In this document: positions 50,152 through 59,956 of the stretch, piece by piece
Layout: every line of letters begins with the position of its first letter
Position numbering within the stretch: position 1 is the stretch's first letter
From: Microbacterium marinilacus
GTDB lineage: Bacteria; Actinomycetota; Actinomycetes; Actinomycetales; Microbacteriaceae
DNA: 64,000 bases
NCBI RefSeq assembly: GCF_019753765.1
Contig: NZ_JAIJZW010000002.1
Span: 62,001 to 126,000, forward strand
Direction of reading: 5' to 3'
Notes under the pieces: generated by a model
What the model was told of the DNA's origin: nothing
Database searches by the model: none
Seen by the model: only the letters and a program-made list of their open reading frames with translations
Made by a program: the position numbers and the translations under genes

Positions 50152-51144
50152 CTACGGGTCGACATCCCAGAGGGTGTACGAGATCACCCCGGCCGGCAGC
50201 GGGTCGACCGGCTCGGTCAGCTCGTTCTCCACCCCGGCGAGGCGGCCGGTCTCCGCGTCGATCAGGACGGTGTCCTCCTGATCCTCCGACGTCGAGGCGA
50301 CGCCGATGCCCACGACCTCGCGGCCCAGCCTGTCGGTGGCGGTGCCGCGCACCTCGAGGCCGCCGGCGTCGCGCAGCATCTCGAGCATGGTCGCCTCCTG
50401 CGCGTTCGAGAGCGTCCAGTGCTGCAGGAGCCCGTCGAACGCGACCAGCAGCTCGCCCGACGAGGCGCCGTCGGTCCAGCCGAACACCTCGAGCGCGGCC
50501 GAGATCTCGTCGCGGGACGAGCCGGACAGGCCCGTGATGCCCTCCGGCACGGCGAAGTCGGCGGGTTCGGTCACCACCTCGTCGATCAGCTCGCCCGGCT
50601 CGTACGGGCTCGCATCGACGCCGTCCGGTCTGTCGCCGTCGTCCCAGAACGACGGCGCGGCGACGATCGTCGTCCGGGCCCCGCCGTCCTCGGTCCACTC
50701 GTACGTGATCTCCTGCGGGACGACCTCGACGTGCTCCTGCTCGATCTCGGCGCTCCACGCCCAGACGATCGTCTGCACCTGGCGTTCCTGCTCCGGACCG
50801 TCCTGCGCCGCCAGCGTCACGAGGGCGTCGTCGAGGACGTCGTCGAGGCTGCCGGCATCCGAATACTGCAGCGGAGGCGGCGTCAGGGCGACGGCGCGGG
50901 GGGAGGGGGACAGCACGCCGACGGCCGCGAGCACGCCGATCGTGACGGCGGCGACGGCGGTCGACGCTCCCGCCCACAGGGCACGGGTGCGTGTCCGAGA
51001 GGCAGCGCGGCGCGGCGCGGCGGCGCCGCGGATGATGCTCTCGCGCAGCCGGACGTCCGCGGCGCTGCGAGCCGTCGCGGCCGATCGGCGCTCCGGAGCC
51101 GCCGCCCGGAACAGGCGGTCGAGGTCGTCTTCGCGAGTGCTCAC
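50152..51144 (-). CDS. CU044_5270-type membrane protein paired with a sigma factor
   Basis: 330 residues. An N-terminal cytoplasmic segment (STREDDLDRLFRAAAPERRS) is followed by one TM near residue 55-78 (WAGASTAVAAVTIGVLAAVGVL) and a large extracytoplasmic domain. The pattern (QTIVWAWSAEIEQEH, LLEMLRD-like, TDRLGREVVGIGV, DAETGRLAGVE) fits actinobacterial CU044_5270 family proteins, which usually follow sigma-factor genes. GTG 51144 overlaps the sigma-factor stop by 4 bases. It may act as a membrane partner or sensor for that sigma factor; an anti-sigma role is inferred, and no zinc-binding anti-sigma motif is visible. Confidence 0.8.
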   Translation of the reverse strand: MSTREDDLDRLFRAAAPERRSAATARSAADVRLRESIIRGAAAPRRAASRTRTRALWAGASTAVAAVTIGVLAAVGVLSPSPRAVALTPPPLQYSDAGSLDDVLDDALVTLAAQDGPEQERQVQTIVWAWSAEIEQEHVEVVPQEITYEWTEDGGARTTIVAAPSFWDDGDRPDGVDASPYEPGELIDEVVTEPADFAVPEGITGLSGSSRDEISAALEVFGWTDGASSGELLVAFDGLLQHWTLSNAQEATMLEMLRDAGGLEVRGTATDRLGREVVGIGVASTSEDQEDTVLIDAETGRLAGVENELTEPVDPLPAGVISYTLWDVDP

Positions 51145-51761
51145 GAGCGTCCTCCGTTCGCCTCGAGCTGCTTGCGCAGCTTCGCCCGAGCCCGGCTCAG
51201 CGTGGTCCAGACCGACGCCTGGCTGCACCTCAGCGCCTCGGCCACCTCGCCCGCGCTCAGCTCGTCCCAGTACGTGAGGACGACCACCTGACGCTCTCGC
51301 GCGGTCAGCTTCGCGAGCGCCTGCCGGAGGGCGAGCGCCTCGAGGGGGTGAAGAGGCTGCTTCGGCGACTGGAGACCCCGAGAGAGGGCGTCGAGCGCGC
51401 GCGCTCGCGAGCTCGCGCTGCGCGTGCGGTCCCGCAGCTTGTTGTCGGCCGTCCGCAGCAGCCAGGGGAGCGACATCGGCCTGCGGGGATCGAGCTTCCG
51501 CCAGGCCACGACGAAGACCTCGGCGGTCAGCTCGTCGACCTCGTCCTGCTCCTCGACCAGGCATTCGAGGTGGGCACGGACCCGGGGAAGGTACTGGTCG
51601 AACAGGTCCCGGAAGGCGGTTTCCTTCGCATGGTCCTCGGGCCCGGCCGCGGCGGCATGCGCCTGGCCGCTGTCGCTGCCGGTCTCCGACCTCGTCGCGC
51701 CTCGTGACACCCCCGCGCTGGAGAGCACCACGCCGAGCGCGGCGAAGATCCCGAGACGCAC
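51141..51761 (-). CDS. ECF-type RNA polymerase sigma factor
   Basis: 206 residues. Sigma2 is visible as FRDLFDQYLPRVRAHLECL and ELTAEVFVVAWRKLD, with WLLRTADNKLRDRTR, and sigma4 as LTARERQVVVLTYWDELSAGEVAEALRCSQASVWTTLSRARAKLRK. The first 25 residues (MRLGIFAALGVVLSSAGVS) are hydrophobic and unusual for a sigma factor. The frame's GTG has a good AAGGGGG site, so either this is real or translation starts at an internal GTG. The downstream partner gene overlaps by 4 bases. The regulon is unknown; autoregulation is common in this class. Confidence 0.85.
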   Translation of the reverse strand: MRLGIFAALGVVLSSAGVSRGATRSETGSDSGQAHAAAAGPEDHAKETAFRDLFDQYLPRVRAHLECLVEEQDEVDELTAEVFVVAWRKLDPRRPMSLPWLLRTADNKLRDRTRSASSRARALDALSRGLQSPKQPLHPLEALALRQALAKLTARERQVVVLTYWDELSAGEVAEALRCSQASVWTTLSRARAKLRKQLEANGGRS

Positions 51762-51897
51762 CGTGCCCCCTTGCTCCCCCGCCCTCGTGGGCCTCCGTCC
51801 AGGCTAGGGCATGTCGACGGAACGCCGAATCCGTCGCAGGGCCGATCGCCCCCGGGGTGACCCGTGAGCGTGTCGGGGACCGCGGCTGCCCCGCCGG

Positions 51898-52356
51898 TCA
51901 GGACGAGCAGCGGATGGTGCTGACCGTGCCGTAGACGTTGGTGCTCGTGCCCGCGCTGGCCGTGGCGAGCACCGCACCCGACGACGTCCTGGCCTGGACA
52001 CTGCCCGAGCTGCGGGCGTTCGCGATCGAGCCCACCGAGGACAGGCCCGTCGGCGTCACGGTGGTGCACGTCGTCCAGCTGAGCTTCGTGCCGCCTCGGT
52101 CGGCGCGCGAGTAGGCGCAGAACGTGCCCGTCGCGCACGTGCCCACCGCGCGGGCGAAGGAGGGGACGGCGGACAGCTCCATCCCCAGCTCGGGCCAGAC
52201 GACGTGGTACTCGTCGATCACGACCCCGCCGGGGACGGCATCGAGCGCGTATTCGACGTCCGGATGGAGCGAAGCCGGCACGGTCGTGGCCTCGGCGGCG
52301 GCGGGAAGCCCGACGAGCGCGAGGGTGAGCGCGGCGGCAGCGATGAACTTCTTCAT
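51898..52356 (-). CDS. Secreted peptidase-inhibitor I36-like protein
   Basis: 152 residues. Signal peptide MKKFIAAAALTLALVGLPAAAEA ends at about residue 23. The mature part has CATGTFCAYSRADRGGTKLSW with a later TTC, the pattern of I36-type small inhibitors (two-disulfide C...C-x-Y core), followed by a Ser/Thr/Ala-rich beta end finishing CSS. AGGAGAA stands before the ATG. It is exported and has no anchor. An inhibitor of secreted proteases or simply a beta/gamma-crystallin-like fold protein are both possible. Confidence 0.75.
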   Translation of the reverse strand: MKKFIAAAALTLALVGLPAAAEATTVPASLHPDVEYALDAVPGGVVIDEYHVVWPELGMELSAVPSFARAVGTCATGTFCAYSRADRGGTKLSWTTCTTVTPTGLSSVGSIANARSSGSVQARTSSGAVLATASAGTSTNVYGTVSTIRCSS

Positions 52357-52467
52357 GACTGTTCTCCTGGCGACGGGCGAGCGATCGGGTGAGGCTCGTC
52401 GTCTCGGGTGACGACGGGCCGCGCTCGCGCCTTCAAGAGAAGTGTCCGGCAGCGCGCGATATGCCAG

Positions 52468-52488
52468 AAGGGCGGAGTGTGCGCCCTT
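52468..52488 (-). terminator. Short hairpin downstream of the serine hydrolase gene
   Basis: AAGGGCG (52468-52474) and CGCCCTT (52482-52488) with a 7-base loop, followed by a short T-run on the plus side. It lies between the hydrolase stop and the start of the secreted-protein gene, in a 167-base gap that otherwise shows nothing. Confidence 0.45.
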
Positions 52489-52523
52489 TTGCCGCTGACG
52501 CCGATTCCTGACATCCGTCGCGG

Positions 52524-54491
52524 TCAGTAGCTGAGGCTCGGCTGCAGCGCACCACCCACGACGAGCGCGAAGCCGAGGCCCGCGAAGCCCAGCGTCACCA
52601 CCGTCCAGGACAGGACCGAGAGCCAGCGCCACCGTGCGCCCGACCGCGCCGCGGCCACCGCCCGCCACGCCGCGGGGACGACGCCGAGCGCGGCCAGCGC
52701 GAGCAGCACCTGCCCGGTGCGGATCACCGCCTCGGCCGGTGCCGGGCCGTCGGTGAGCAGCGCCTGGGCGACCGCGGACCAGGGCGCGACCGACGCCGCC
52801 GCGCACGCCGCGGCGAGCCAGGCGGCCCACGCCGGCGCCGCCGTGCGCAGGGACGACGCGCGCCGGCCGCGCGAGACACGGCGCGCCAGCGCGGCGATCG
52901 GGAGCGCCGCGAGGAAGGCCACGATGATCAGGGCCGATGCGAGCGCGACCAGCGGGAAGGCCGCCCGATGTGCGGGCATCGGCTGCAGGGTGAAGGCGGG
53001 GCTGAGGCCGACGGCCACCACCTCGCCGTCGCGGACGTCCGCGGCGACCACGCGGTCTCCGCCCACCTCCCGCCACACCCACGGCTCCACCTCGACGAGG
53101 TCGACCGGCTGCCCCGCGGCATCCGTGATGGCCGACACCGAGACCACGCCCTCTCCGCGGTCGGTCACGGCGACCGCGGAGGCGATGAAGAACGCGCGGA
53201 TGAACGTCGACTCCCCGCGACGGGACAGCTGGTAGGTCCCGGCGATCGCCGCGGCATGATCCGCCGCCTCCGGGAGAGCGGCGGGCGTCTCCTCCCCGTC
53301 CGCGGGGAGATAACGATCGGCGAAGCCCGCGGCGACGAGCTCGCGCACGGCGGTTGACGAGTCGTCGCGGACGCCGCTGCTGTTCAGTGAGATGAAGATG
53401 CCGGCGCCGTCGTCGGGGTACAGCTCGAGCTGCGCGTGGAACGCCGTCAGGTCTCCCGCATGGCTCAGGACCCGATGGCCGCCCCGGGCGTCCTCGAAGA
53501 ACCCCAGCGTCATCCGCGGGCCCGCGGCGAGGCCGCCGAGGTCGTCGGAGTCGAGCGCGGGCGCGTGCATCCGCTCGAGGCTCGCCTCCTCGAGCAGAGG
53601 GCGGTCGCCCGCGCCGAGCTGCGCCAGCATGAACCGCGCCATGTCGGACGACGTGGCCGAGACGGCGCCCGCCGGGGCGGGGGAGACGACCTCGAACGGC
53701 ACCGGGTCCGACCCCGCGAAGCGGTACCCGGCGGACATGCGCTGCTGGTCCTCCGCGGCCAGGGGCTGCGTCACCGATGCGGTGTCCATGCCCGCCGGCT
53801 CGAAGACGTGCTCCTCGACGTACTGCTCGAACGGCTCGCCCGAGACCCGCTCGACGATGTACCCGGCGAGGCCGTTCGAGTAGTTGGAGTACGCGGGCGT
53901 GGTGCCCGGCTCGAAGATCTGCTCGGGCGGGTCGATCGACACCGCGTCGCGCAGGCTCACGGTCGGGCTGTCCGGCGACGTGATGAGCCCGGCGAGCTCG
54001 TCCTCGAAGCCCGCCGAGTGCGTGAGCAGGTGACGCACGGTCACCGGGGTCTCGAAGGAGACCGGCAGGTCGAAGTCGAGGTGGTCTTGGATCGGGTCGT
54101 CGAGGTCGAGCGATCCCTGCTCGACGAGCTGCATGACGGCGGTCGCCGTCACGACCTTCGAGATGGAGCCGATGCGGAACAGCGTGGAGCCGTCGACCGG
54201 GCGCGGGTCGGTCTCGTCGTCCCCGACCTCGGCGTAGCCGTAGCCCCGCTCTGCGACGATCTCGCCGTCGAGGACCACGCTGACGGTCGCGCCCACGATG
54301 CCCTCGCGCTCGAGTGCGGGGGGCACCATCCCGTCGAGCCACGCCGCGACGTCCTCCTCGAAGGCCGACTCCGACGCCGGCGCGACGACCGAGGACGCAG
54401 CCGGGGCTGCGATGTTCCGCGCTGCCGCGCCGAGGCAGAAGGGCGAGCAGGGCGGCGGCGCGGAGCACGGCGGAGGACTTCGGATGCACAT
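52524..54491 (-). CDS. Membrane-tethered serine hydrolase (class C beta-lactamase fold)
   Basis: 655 residues. Residues about 50-370 form the beta-lactamase/D-aminopeptidase fold with SISK (catalytic Ser-x-x-Lys), YSNYSNG for the Tyr-x-Asn position, and HAGD as the third box. The C-terminal third has an extra beta domain and about four membrane helices (FPLVALASALIIVAFLAALP and later), ending SLSY. The N-terminus is short, Cys/Pro-rich and not a classic signal peptide, so the true start may be further inside or upstream. Such proteins act on peptidoglycan peptides or esters; the substrate is unknown. Confidence 0.83.
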   Translation of the reverse strand: MCIRSPPPCSAPPPCSPFCLGAAARNIAAPAASSVVAPASESAFEEDVAAWLDGMVPPALEREGIVGATVSVVLDGEIVAERGYGYAEVGDDETDPRPVDGSTLFRIGSISKVVTATAVMQLVEQGSLDLDDPIQDHLDFDLPVSFETPVTVRHLLTHSAGFEDELAGLITSPDSPTVSLRDAVSIDPPEQIFEPGTTPAYSNYSNGLAGYIVERVSGEPFEQYVEEHVFEPAGMDTASVTQPLAAEDQQRMSAGYRFAGSDPVPFEVVSPAPAGAVSATSSDMARFMLAQLGAGDRPLLEEASLERMHAPALDSDDLGGLAAGPRMTLGFFEDARGGHRVLSHAGDLTAFHAQLELYPDDGAGIFISLNSSGVRDDSSTAVRELVAAGFADRYLPADGEETPAALPEAADHAAAIAGTYQLSRRGESTFIRAFFIASAVAVTDRGEGVVSVSAITDAAGQPVDLVEVEPWVWREVGGDRVVAADVRDGEVVAVGLSPAFTLQPMPAHRAAFPLVALASALIIVAFLAALPIAALARRVSRGRRASSLRTAAPAWAAWLAAACAAASVAPWSAVAQALLTDGPAPAEAVIRTGQVLLALAALGVVPAAWRAVAAARSGARWRWLSVLSWTVVTLGFAGLGFALVVGGALQPSLSY

Positions 54492-54559
54492 GGCATGATC
54501 CCATGTCCGCGCCGCGCCCGACGCCCGCGCCTCGGGACAGGCGCGGGCGTCCTGACGGA

Positions 54560-56152
54560 TCAGGTGGCGGCGTTCGTCCTCGGCTCGACGATCGGGTCGT
54601 CGGCGTGCTCGCGTGCATCATCCGGCCGGGCGCCCGGTGCGCCCAGGTCGGCCTGAGAGCGGACCAGCTCCTCGATCTGCGCGCCGGTCGCTGCGTCGAC
54701 GCGCTTCCAGTACTCGAAGGCGCGCTGCAGCACGTCGCCCGTCACTCCGCCGAGCAGGTGACCCGCTACGGTCTTGACGAACGCCGCGCGCTGCTCGTCG
54801 TTCCACACGTCGCGGACGAGCGCGCCGGGCTGCGAGAAGTCGTCGTCCCTCTCCCGCAACGTGTACGCCTGGCGCACCATGTCGCCGTCGGTCTCCCACG
54901 ACGGGTCGACCTCGCCGGTCTCGTCGGCGTAGCCGCGTCCGTAAGAGTTCGGCGCGTATACGGGCGCGTCCCCGTTGTGGTCGTACGCCATGGGCCCGTC
55001 CTGCGTGTAGGTGTTGACCTCGACGTGCGGCCTGTTGACCGGGAGCTGCAGATAGTTCGCCCCGATGCGGTGCCGGTGCGTGTCGGCGTAGGCGAACGCG
55101 CGCCCCAGCAGCATCTTGTCGGGGCTGAAGCCGATGCCCGGCACCAGGGCCGACGGCTCGAACGCCGCCTGCTCGATCTGCGCGAAGAAGTTCTCGGGGT
55201 TGCGGTTCAGGGTCATGGTGCCGACCTTGATCAGCGGGTAGTCCGCGTGCGGCCACACCTTCGTCAGGTCGAACGGGTTCGTGTGATACCCCTTCGCCTC
55301 GTCGTAAGGCATCACCTGCACGGACAGCGTCCACGACGGGAAGTCGCCGCGGTCGATGGCGGTGATGAGGTCGCGGCGGTGGAAGTCGGCGTCCTCGCCG
55401 GCGATGCGTGTCGCATCGTCGTCCGTGAGGCCCTCGACGCCCTGGTCGCTGTGGAAGTGGTACTTGACCCAGTGCTTCTCGCCCGCCGCGTTCACCCACA
55501 TGTACGTGTGCGATCCGTAGCCGTTCATGTGACGGTAGCTCTTCGGGATGCCGCGGTCGCCCATGAGGTAGGTGACCTGGTGCGCCGACTCGGGGTTGAG
55601 GGTCCAGAAGTCCCACTGCATGTCGTTGTCGCGCAGGCCGCTGCCGCCGCGTCGCTTCTGCGAGCGGATGAAGTGCGGGAACTTCATCGTGTCGCGGATG
55701 AAGAAGACGGGCGTGTTGTTGCCGACGAGGTCGTAGTTGCCCTCGTCGGTGTAGAACTTCAGCGCGAAGCCCCGCGGGTCGCGCCACGTGTCGGGCGACC
55801 CCTGCTCGCCCGCGACGGTGGAGAAGCGCGCGAGCATGTCCGTGCGGGCGCCCGGCTGGAACAGGCCGGCCTTGGTGTACGTCGAGACGTCCTCGGTCGT
55901 CTCGAAGACGCCGAAGGCGCCGGAGCCCTTGGCATGCACGTTGCGCTCGGGCACGCGCTCCCGGTTGAAGTGCGCCATCTGGTTGAGGAAGTGGACGTCG
56001 TGCAACACGATCGGCCCGTCGGGGCCTACCGTGAGCGAGTTGCGGTCGCTGGGCGCGGGCGCACCCGTGTCGGTGGTGGACCCGAGCCGGGCCCCCTCCG
56101 ACGGGGCGGTCTTGATGGATGTTCCGTCGTTCGGCTGGGGGAGCTCGGGCAC
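54560..56152 (-). CDS. Monofunctional heme catalase
   Basis: 530 residues. The distal His region is [18 protein letters not shown], the conserved Asn lies in [13 protein letters not shown], and the proximal heme Tyr in [15 protein letters not shown]. The domain order and C-terminal helical part match small-to-medium subunit (clade 3-like) catalases. GTG 56152 was chosen because GGAGG lies 6 bases upstream; an in-frame ATG at 56170 would overlap that site. The enzyme removes H2O2 in the cytosol. It is transcribed alone, divergent from the CoA transferase gene. No peroxide regulator (FurA/PerR, OxyR) is adjacent. Confidence 0.93.
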   Translation of the reverse strand: MPELPQPNDGTSIKTAPSEGARLGSTTDTGAPAPSDRNSLTVGPDGPIVLHDVHFLNQMAHFNRERVPERNVHAKGSGAFGVFETTEDVSTYTKAGLFQPGARTDMLARFSTVAGEQGSPDTWRDPRGFALKFYTDEGNYDLVGNNTPVFFIRDTMKFPHFIRSQKRRGGSGLRDNDMQWDFWTLNPESAHQVTYLMGDRGIPKSYRHMNGYGSHTYMWVNAAGEKHWVKYHFHSDQGVEGLTDDDATRIAGEDADFHRRDLITAIDRGDFPSWTLSVQVMPYDEAKGYHTNPFDLTKVWPHADYPLIKVGTMTLNRNPENFFAQIEQAAFEPSALVPGIGFSPDKMLLGRAFAYADTHRHRIGANYLQLPVNRPHVEVNTYTQDGPMAYDHNGDAPVYAPNSYGRGYADETGEVDPSWETDGDMVRQAYTLRERDDDFSQPGALVRDVWNDEQRAAFVKTVAGHLLGGVTGDVLQRAFEYWKRVDAATGAQIEELVRSQADLGAPGARPDDAREHADDPIVEPRTNAAT

Positions 56153-56319
56153 GGGAGACCTCCGGATCATGGGGCCGCCTGCCGGACGCGGGCGGCGCGA
56201 GTGAAGACCCAGTGTCCGCCCGGCGGGCTCGCCGCGCGACGGGGTCGACGCGGCGACGCCGCGACGGTATCGTGACGGCCCACGCGAGCTCACGGGAGAG
56301 CCGGAGAGGAGGGGGACCG

Positions 56320-57687
56320 GTGCCCGCCGCACGAACACCCGCGACCTCGGCCCTCGGCCGGATGCTCGCCGAGATCCTCGACGGGACGATCGCCGCGGAA
56401 CCGACGGTTCTCGAAGAGGGCGGCCTGCCCTCGGTGTTCCCGGTCACCGAGCTCGCCACCGCGTCGGTGGCCGCGGCGGGGCTCGCGGTCGCCGACCTCG
56501 TCGCGGCGATGGGGCAGCCCCCGCCGCGGGTCGAGGTGGACCGCAGGCTCGCGTCGTTCTGGTTCGGCTCGTCCATCAGACCGCAGGGGTGGGAGTTACC
56601 GCCCGCCTGGGACGCGATCGCGGGTGACTACCTCGCCGCGGACGGCTGGATCCGGCTGCACATCAACGCCGTCGCTCATCGCCGGGCCGCGCTCGCCGTG
56701 CTCGGCGTCGCCGCCGACCGCGAGCGGGTCGCCGCCGCGGTGTCGACGTGGCCGGCGGACGAGCTGGAGGCCGCGGTCGTCGCGGCGGGAGGATGCGCGG
56801 CGGCGATGCGCTCGGCCGAGCGGTGGGAGGCGAGCGAGCCGGGGCGCAGCGTCGCGGGCGAGCCGCTCATCCGCTGGGCGGACGGCGGCCCGGGGGACGC
56901 CGCCCCGCTCGCCGACTGCGCGCGACCCCTGGCGGGCGTCCGCGTGATGGACCTGACGCGCGTGCTCGCCGGCCCCGTCGCCACACGGTTCCTCGCCCAG
57001 CTCGGCGCCGACGTGCTGCGCATCGACCCGCCGTGGTGGGATGAGCCGGGTCTCGTCCCCGACGTGATGCTCGGCAAGCGCTCCGCCCGGCTGGACCTGC
57101 GGGAGGCCCGAGATCGCGAGCGCCTTCTCGACCAGCTCGCGGGCGCCGACGTGCTCGTGCACGGCTACCGACCCGGCGCGCTCGACGGGCTCGGCCTCGA
57201 CCGCGACGTGCGACAGCGCGTCCGTCCGGGCCTGATCGAGGTGTCCCTCGACGCGTACGGGTGGACCGGTCCCTGGGCGGGCCGGCGCGGCTTCGACAGC
57301 CTCGTGCAGATGAGCACCGGCATCGCCGAGGCCGGCATGCGGCTGCTCGACCGCGACCGGCCGACGCCCCTGCCGGTGCAGGCGCTCGACCACGCGACCG
57401 GATACCTCATGGCCCACGCCGCCGTCCGCGCCCTCGCCGTGCGCCTCCGCACGGGGCGCGGCAGCAGCGCGGCGCTGTCGCTGGCGCGCACCGCGCGGCT
57501 GCTCACCGCCGACGGACCACGCCCGGCGGGGGAGTCGCTCCGGCCGGAGGACGAGCGCGACCTCGCGGCGGGCGTGGAGCGCACCGCGTGGGGTCCGGCC
57601 CGTCGGCTGTCCCCGCCGGTGTCGATCGCCGGCGTCGAGATGAGGGCCGAGCTGCCCGCACGCGGCCTGGGGAGCGAGGTCCTCTAG
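56320..57687 (+). CDS. CaiB/BaiF-type (class III) CoA-transferase
   Basis: 455 residues from GTG 56320, with GAGGAGGGGG upstream. The C-terminal half has the family core: [33 protein letters not shown], then [16 protein letters not shown] and [22 protein letters not shown]. The catalytic Asp expected after the GKRS/LDL segment fits [12 protein letters not shown]. The N-terminal 180 residues may be a truncated second family domain. It is divergent from catalase and convergent with crtR, with the two stop codons overlapping (TAG/CTA). Substrate acid unknown; racemase or CoA-transfer activity are both possible. Confidence 0.8.
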   Translation: MPAARTPATSALGRMLAEILDGTIAAEPTVLEEGGLPSVFPVTELATASVAAAGLAVADLVAAMGQPPPRVEVDRRLASFWFGSSIRPQGWELPPAWDAIAGDYLAADGWIRLHINAVAHRRAALAVLGVAADRERVAAAVSTWPADELEAAVVAAGGCAAAMRSAERWEASEPGRSVAGEPLIRWADGGPGDAAPLADCARPLAGVRVMDLTRVLAGPVATRFLAQLGADVLRIDPPWWDEPGLVPDVMLGKRSARLDLREARDRERLLDQLAGADVLVHGYRPGALDGLGLDRDVRQRVRPGLIEVSLDAYGWTGPWAGRRGFDSLVQMSTGIAEAGMRLLDRDRPTPLPVQALDHATGYLMAHAAVRALAVRLRTGRGSSAALSLARTARLLTADGPRPAGESLRPEDERDLAAGVERTAWGPARRLSPPVSIAGVEMRAELPARGLGSEVL

Positions 57688-58265
57688 TGGGCGCGGGTCT
57701 GGTCGTCGGCAGGTGTCGGATCCCCGGCGTCCGCGGTCGCGGCCAGGGCGTCGAAGAAGCCGCGCAGGGTCTCCCGCTCCTCGGCCGTGAGGCCGGCCAC
57801 CACGTCGAAGCGGCGCGCATGGCTGCGCCCGACGCTCGCCCGGGCGGAGCGGCGGGTCTCCTCGGTGACCTCGATGGCGAGGCTCCGACGGTCGCTCGGA
57901 TGCGGGAGCCTGCGAATGTGGCCGCCGTCCGCGAGCCTATCGAGCAGCTTGGTGGTGGAGGCGGTCGAGATGCCGAGATGGGCGGCGATGGCCCCCGGCG
58001 TGACGACGACGCCCTGGCGGTGGGCCGCGATGAGGAAGCGGAGCGCGCGCATGTCCGACTCGCCGAGCTTCATGTACCGCTGGGACTCCTCGTTCATGGC
58101 GCGCTCGGCCTCGCGCCACCGGCCCATGGCCTCGAGGACGGCCACCACCTGGGCCAGTTCCTCCTCGGAAAGATGCGATCGGCGCACGAGTTCCTCTTCC
58201 GGGTCCGTCGTGCGCGGGTCGTGCATCACCACGCGCGACGATCCCCGTGGTGTCAGCTCGGCCAT
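57684..58265 (-). CDS. crtR: MarR-family regulator of carotenoid genes (CrtR-like)
   Basis: 193 residues. The winged-helix core includes MRALRFLIAAHRQ, VTPGAIAAHLGISTASTTKLLDRL as recognition helix, GHIRRLPHPSDRRSLAIEVTEE as wing. It lies divergent to idi-crtE... with an extended dyad between, the same arrangement as CrtR of Corynebacterium glutamicum, which represses the crt operon and responds to isoprenoid diphosphates. Those functional details are family knowledge; here the assignment rests on context. Acidic N-terminal helix (EEELVRRSHLSEEELAQVV) mediates dimerisation. Confidence 0.82.
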   Translation of the reverse strand: MAELTPRGSSRVVMHDPRTTDPEEELVRRSHLSEEELAQVVAVLEAMGRWREAERAMNEESQRYMKLGESDMRALRFLIAAHRQGVVVTPGAIAAHLGISTASTTKLLDRLADGGHIRRLPHPSDRRSLAIEVTEETRRSARASVGRSHARRFDVVAGLTAEERETLRGFFDALAATADAGDPTPADDQTRAH

Positions 58266-58273
58266 GCGTACGA

Positions 58274-58331
58274 GATTACTCGACAGCGGCTAGACATTAT
58301 GCTCATCATGTAGCTAGCCTGTCTAGTAATC
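58274..58331. promoter_or_regulatory. CrtR operator/crt promoter dyad
   Basis: GATTACTCGACAGCGGCTAG (58274-58293) and CTAGCCTGTCTAGTAATC (58314-58331) form long inverted arms with one mismatch and one bulged base each side. The region between contains AT-rich CATTATGCTCATCATG. It covers the divergent crtR/idi promoter area and ends 15 bases before the idi start. Confidence 0.75.
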
Positions 58332-58346
58332 AAGATCTGGAGCAAA

Positions 58347-58916
58347 GTGGAAGACACACTCGAGCGCGTGATCCTGCTGGACGAGCAGGGAGAGCCCTGC
58401 GGCGCCGCCCCCAAGAACACCGTGCATCACGCGGACACCCCGCTGCACCTGGCCTTCTCGTGCCACGTCACCGACGACAGCGGGAGGGTGCTGATGACGC
58501 GCCGCTCTCTCGCCAAGCGGGCCTGGCCCGGCACCTGGACCAACGCGTTCTGCGGACACCCGCAGCCGTTCGAGCCCGTGCCGGACGCGGTCGCCCGGCG
58601 GGCGGACGACGAGCTCGGGCTCGCGCTCGCCGACCTGCGCCTCGTGCTGCCCGACTTCCGATACCGCGCCGTCGACGCGTCGGGCGTCGTCGAGAACGAG
58701 GTGTGCCCGGTGTACACAGCACGCGCCGTGGGCGAGCCGGTGCTCGACCCGGAGGAGGCCATGGACGCGCGCTGGGTCGAGCCGGCCGAGCTCGCGGCGG
58801 CGCTGCAGGCGGCACCCTGGGCGTTCAGCCCCTGGCTGGTGCTGCAGGCGCGCGAGATGTCGGCGACCGACGGCAGGATCTCGGCGGCCGCGTGGCGGCG
58901 GGAGCAGGAGCTGTGA
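58347..58916 (+). CDS. idi: Isopentenyl-diphosphate delta-isomerase, type I
   Basis: 189 residues, Nudix fold. TNAFCGHPQP carries the catalytic Cys and metal His, ENEVCPVYTA the catalytic Glu of the ENE segment, and RRADDELGL the Nudix-like helix. GTG 58347 starts the crt operon, 15 bases after the operator. It converts IPP to DMAPP, priming prenyl-chain synthesis for carotenoids. The stop overlaps the next start by 4 bases. Confidence 0.93.
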   Translation: MEDTLERVILLDEQGEPCGAAPKNTVHHADTPLHLAFSCHVTDDSGRVLMTRRSLAKRAWPGTWTNAFCGHPQPFEPVPDAVARRADDELGLALADLRLVLPDFRYRAVDASGVVENEVCPVYTARAVGEPVLDPEEAMDARWVEPAELAAALQAAPWAFSPWLVLQAREMSATDGRISAAAWRREQEL

Positions 58917-59956
58917 CCGTGGCGACGGCTGAGCCGGGGCTCGAGGACGCCATCGAGGGCTACTTCGCCGCGAGGATCGCGCGCGCCGAGACCATCGGCG
59001 AGCAGGCGGCCCAGCTCTGGCGTCGTGCCGCCGAGGCCACGCGCGGCGGGAAGCGCCTGCGCCCCCGCCTCGTGCTGCTGGCGCACGACGCGCTGGGCGG
59101 GAGGGCGCGTCGATCCGCGGTCACGGTCGCCGCGGCGTTCGAGGTGCTGCACAGCGCTCTGCTGCTGCACGACGACGTGCTCGACGGCGACCTGGTGCGC
59201 CGCGGCCGTGCCAATCTCGCCGGCCAGTTCGCCGACACCGCCCTCGAGACCGGCCTCGGCTCGGAGGCAGCGACCGCTTGGGGCGCGGCGTCCGGGCTGC
59301 TCGCGGGCGACCTGCTGCTCAGCGGCGTCCACGCGATGATCGCGCGCATCGACAGCCCCGCCCGCCCGGAGATCCACGAGATCGTGGACGACGCGGTGTT
59401 CCTCACCGCCGCCGGTGAGCACGACGACATCGGCTTCGCGCTCGGCGCCGTGCCCGCGGAGGCCCGGGACATCTGGCGGATGATGGAGCGCAAGACCGCC
59501 GCCTACTCGTTCGCCGCCCCGCTGCGGGCCGGCGCGGCGCTCGCCGGAGCGGACGCGTCGACCGCGCAGACCCTTGCTCGGATCGGCACGGGCCTCGGCC
59601 TCATCTACCAGCTGCGAGACGACGTCCTGGGCGTCTTCGGAGCGGAGGAGCTCACAGGCAAGAGCGCGACGGGCGACCTGCGGGAGGGCAAGCGCACGCT
59701 CCTGATCGCCTTCGCGTCCCGCGAGCCGGCGTGGCAGGACGTGGCTCATCTGCTGGGCCGCAGGTCCCTCGAGGACGAGGACGCCGATCGGCTCCGGGAG
59801 GCCATCGTCGCATCCGGCGCGCGCGCCGCGGTCGAGGAGCTCATCGCCGAGCAGCTGGCCCAGGTGGACCAGGAGCTCCTCTCCTCGGGCCTGCCCGAAG
59901 AGCTGCGCGTGGAGCTGCACGCCATCGGGCGGATGTGCGCGGAGCGCGACGCATGA
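58913..59956 (+). CDS. crtE: Polyprenyl (geranylgeranyl) diphosphate synthase
   Basis: 347 residues. GGKRLRPRLVLLAHDAL precedes the first Asp-rich motif LLLHDDVLDGD; the second appears as YQLRDDVLGVFG, and GKSATGDLREGKRTLL is the conserved Lys/Arg segment. GTG 58913 overlaps the idi stop by 4 bases; GTG 58919 is an alternative. It builds the C20 prenyl diphosphate used by CrtB. Confidence 0.92.
   Translation: MTVATAEPGLEDAIEGYFAARIARAETIGEQAAQLWRRAAEATRGGKRLRPRLVLLAHDALGGRARRSAVTVAAAFEVLHSALLLHDDVLDGDLVRRGRANLAGQFADTALETGLGSEAATAWGAASGLLAGDLLLSGVHAMIARIDSPARPEIHEIVDDAVFLTAAGEHDDIGFALGAVPAEARDIWRMMERKTAAYSFAAPLRAGAALAGADASTAQTLARIGTGLGLIYQLRDDVLGVFGAEELTGKSATGDLREGKRTLLIAFASREPAWQDVAHLLGRRSLEDEDADRLREAIVASGARAAVEELIAEQLAQVDQELLSSGLPEELRVELHAIGRMCAERDA

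Noticed and set aside
52357..52523. Possible small gene between the secreted protein and the serine hydrolase
   Set aside because: No start with ribosome site and no coding bias; only a short hairpin is visible.
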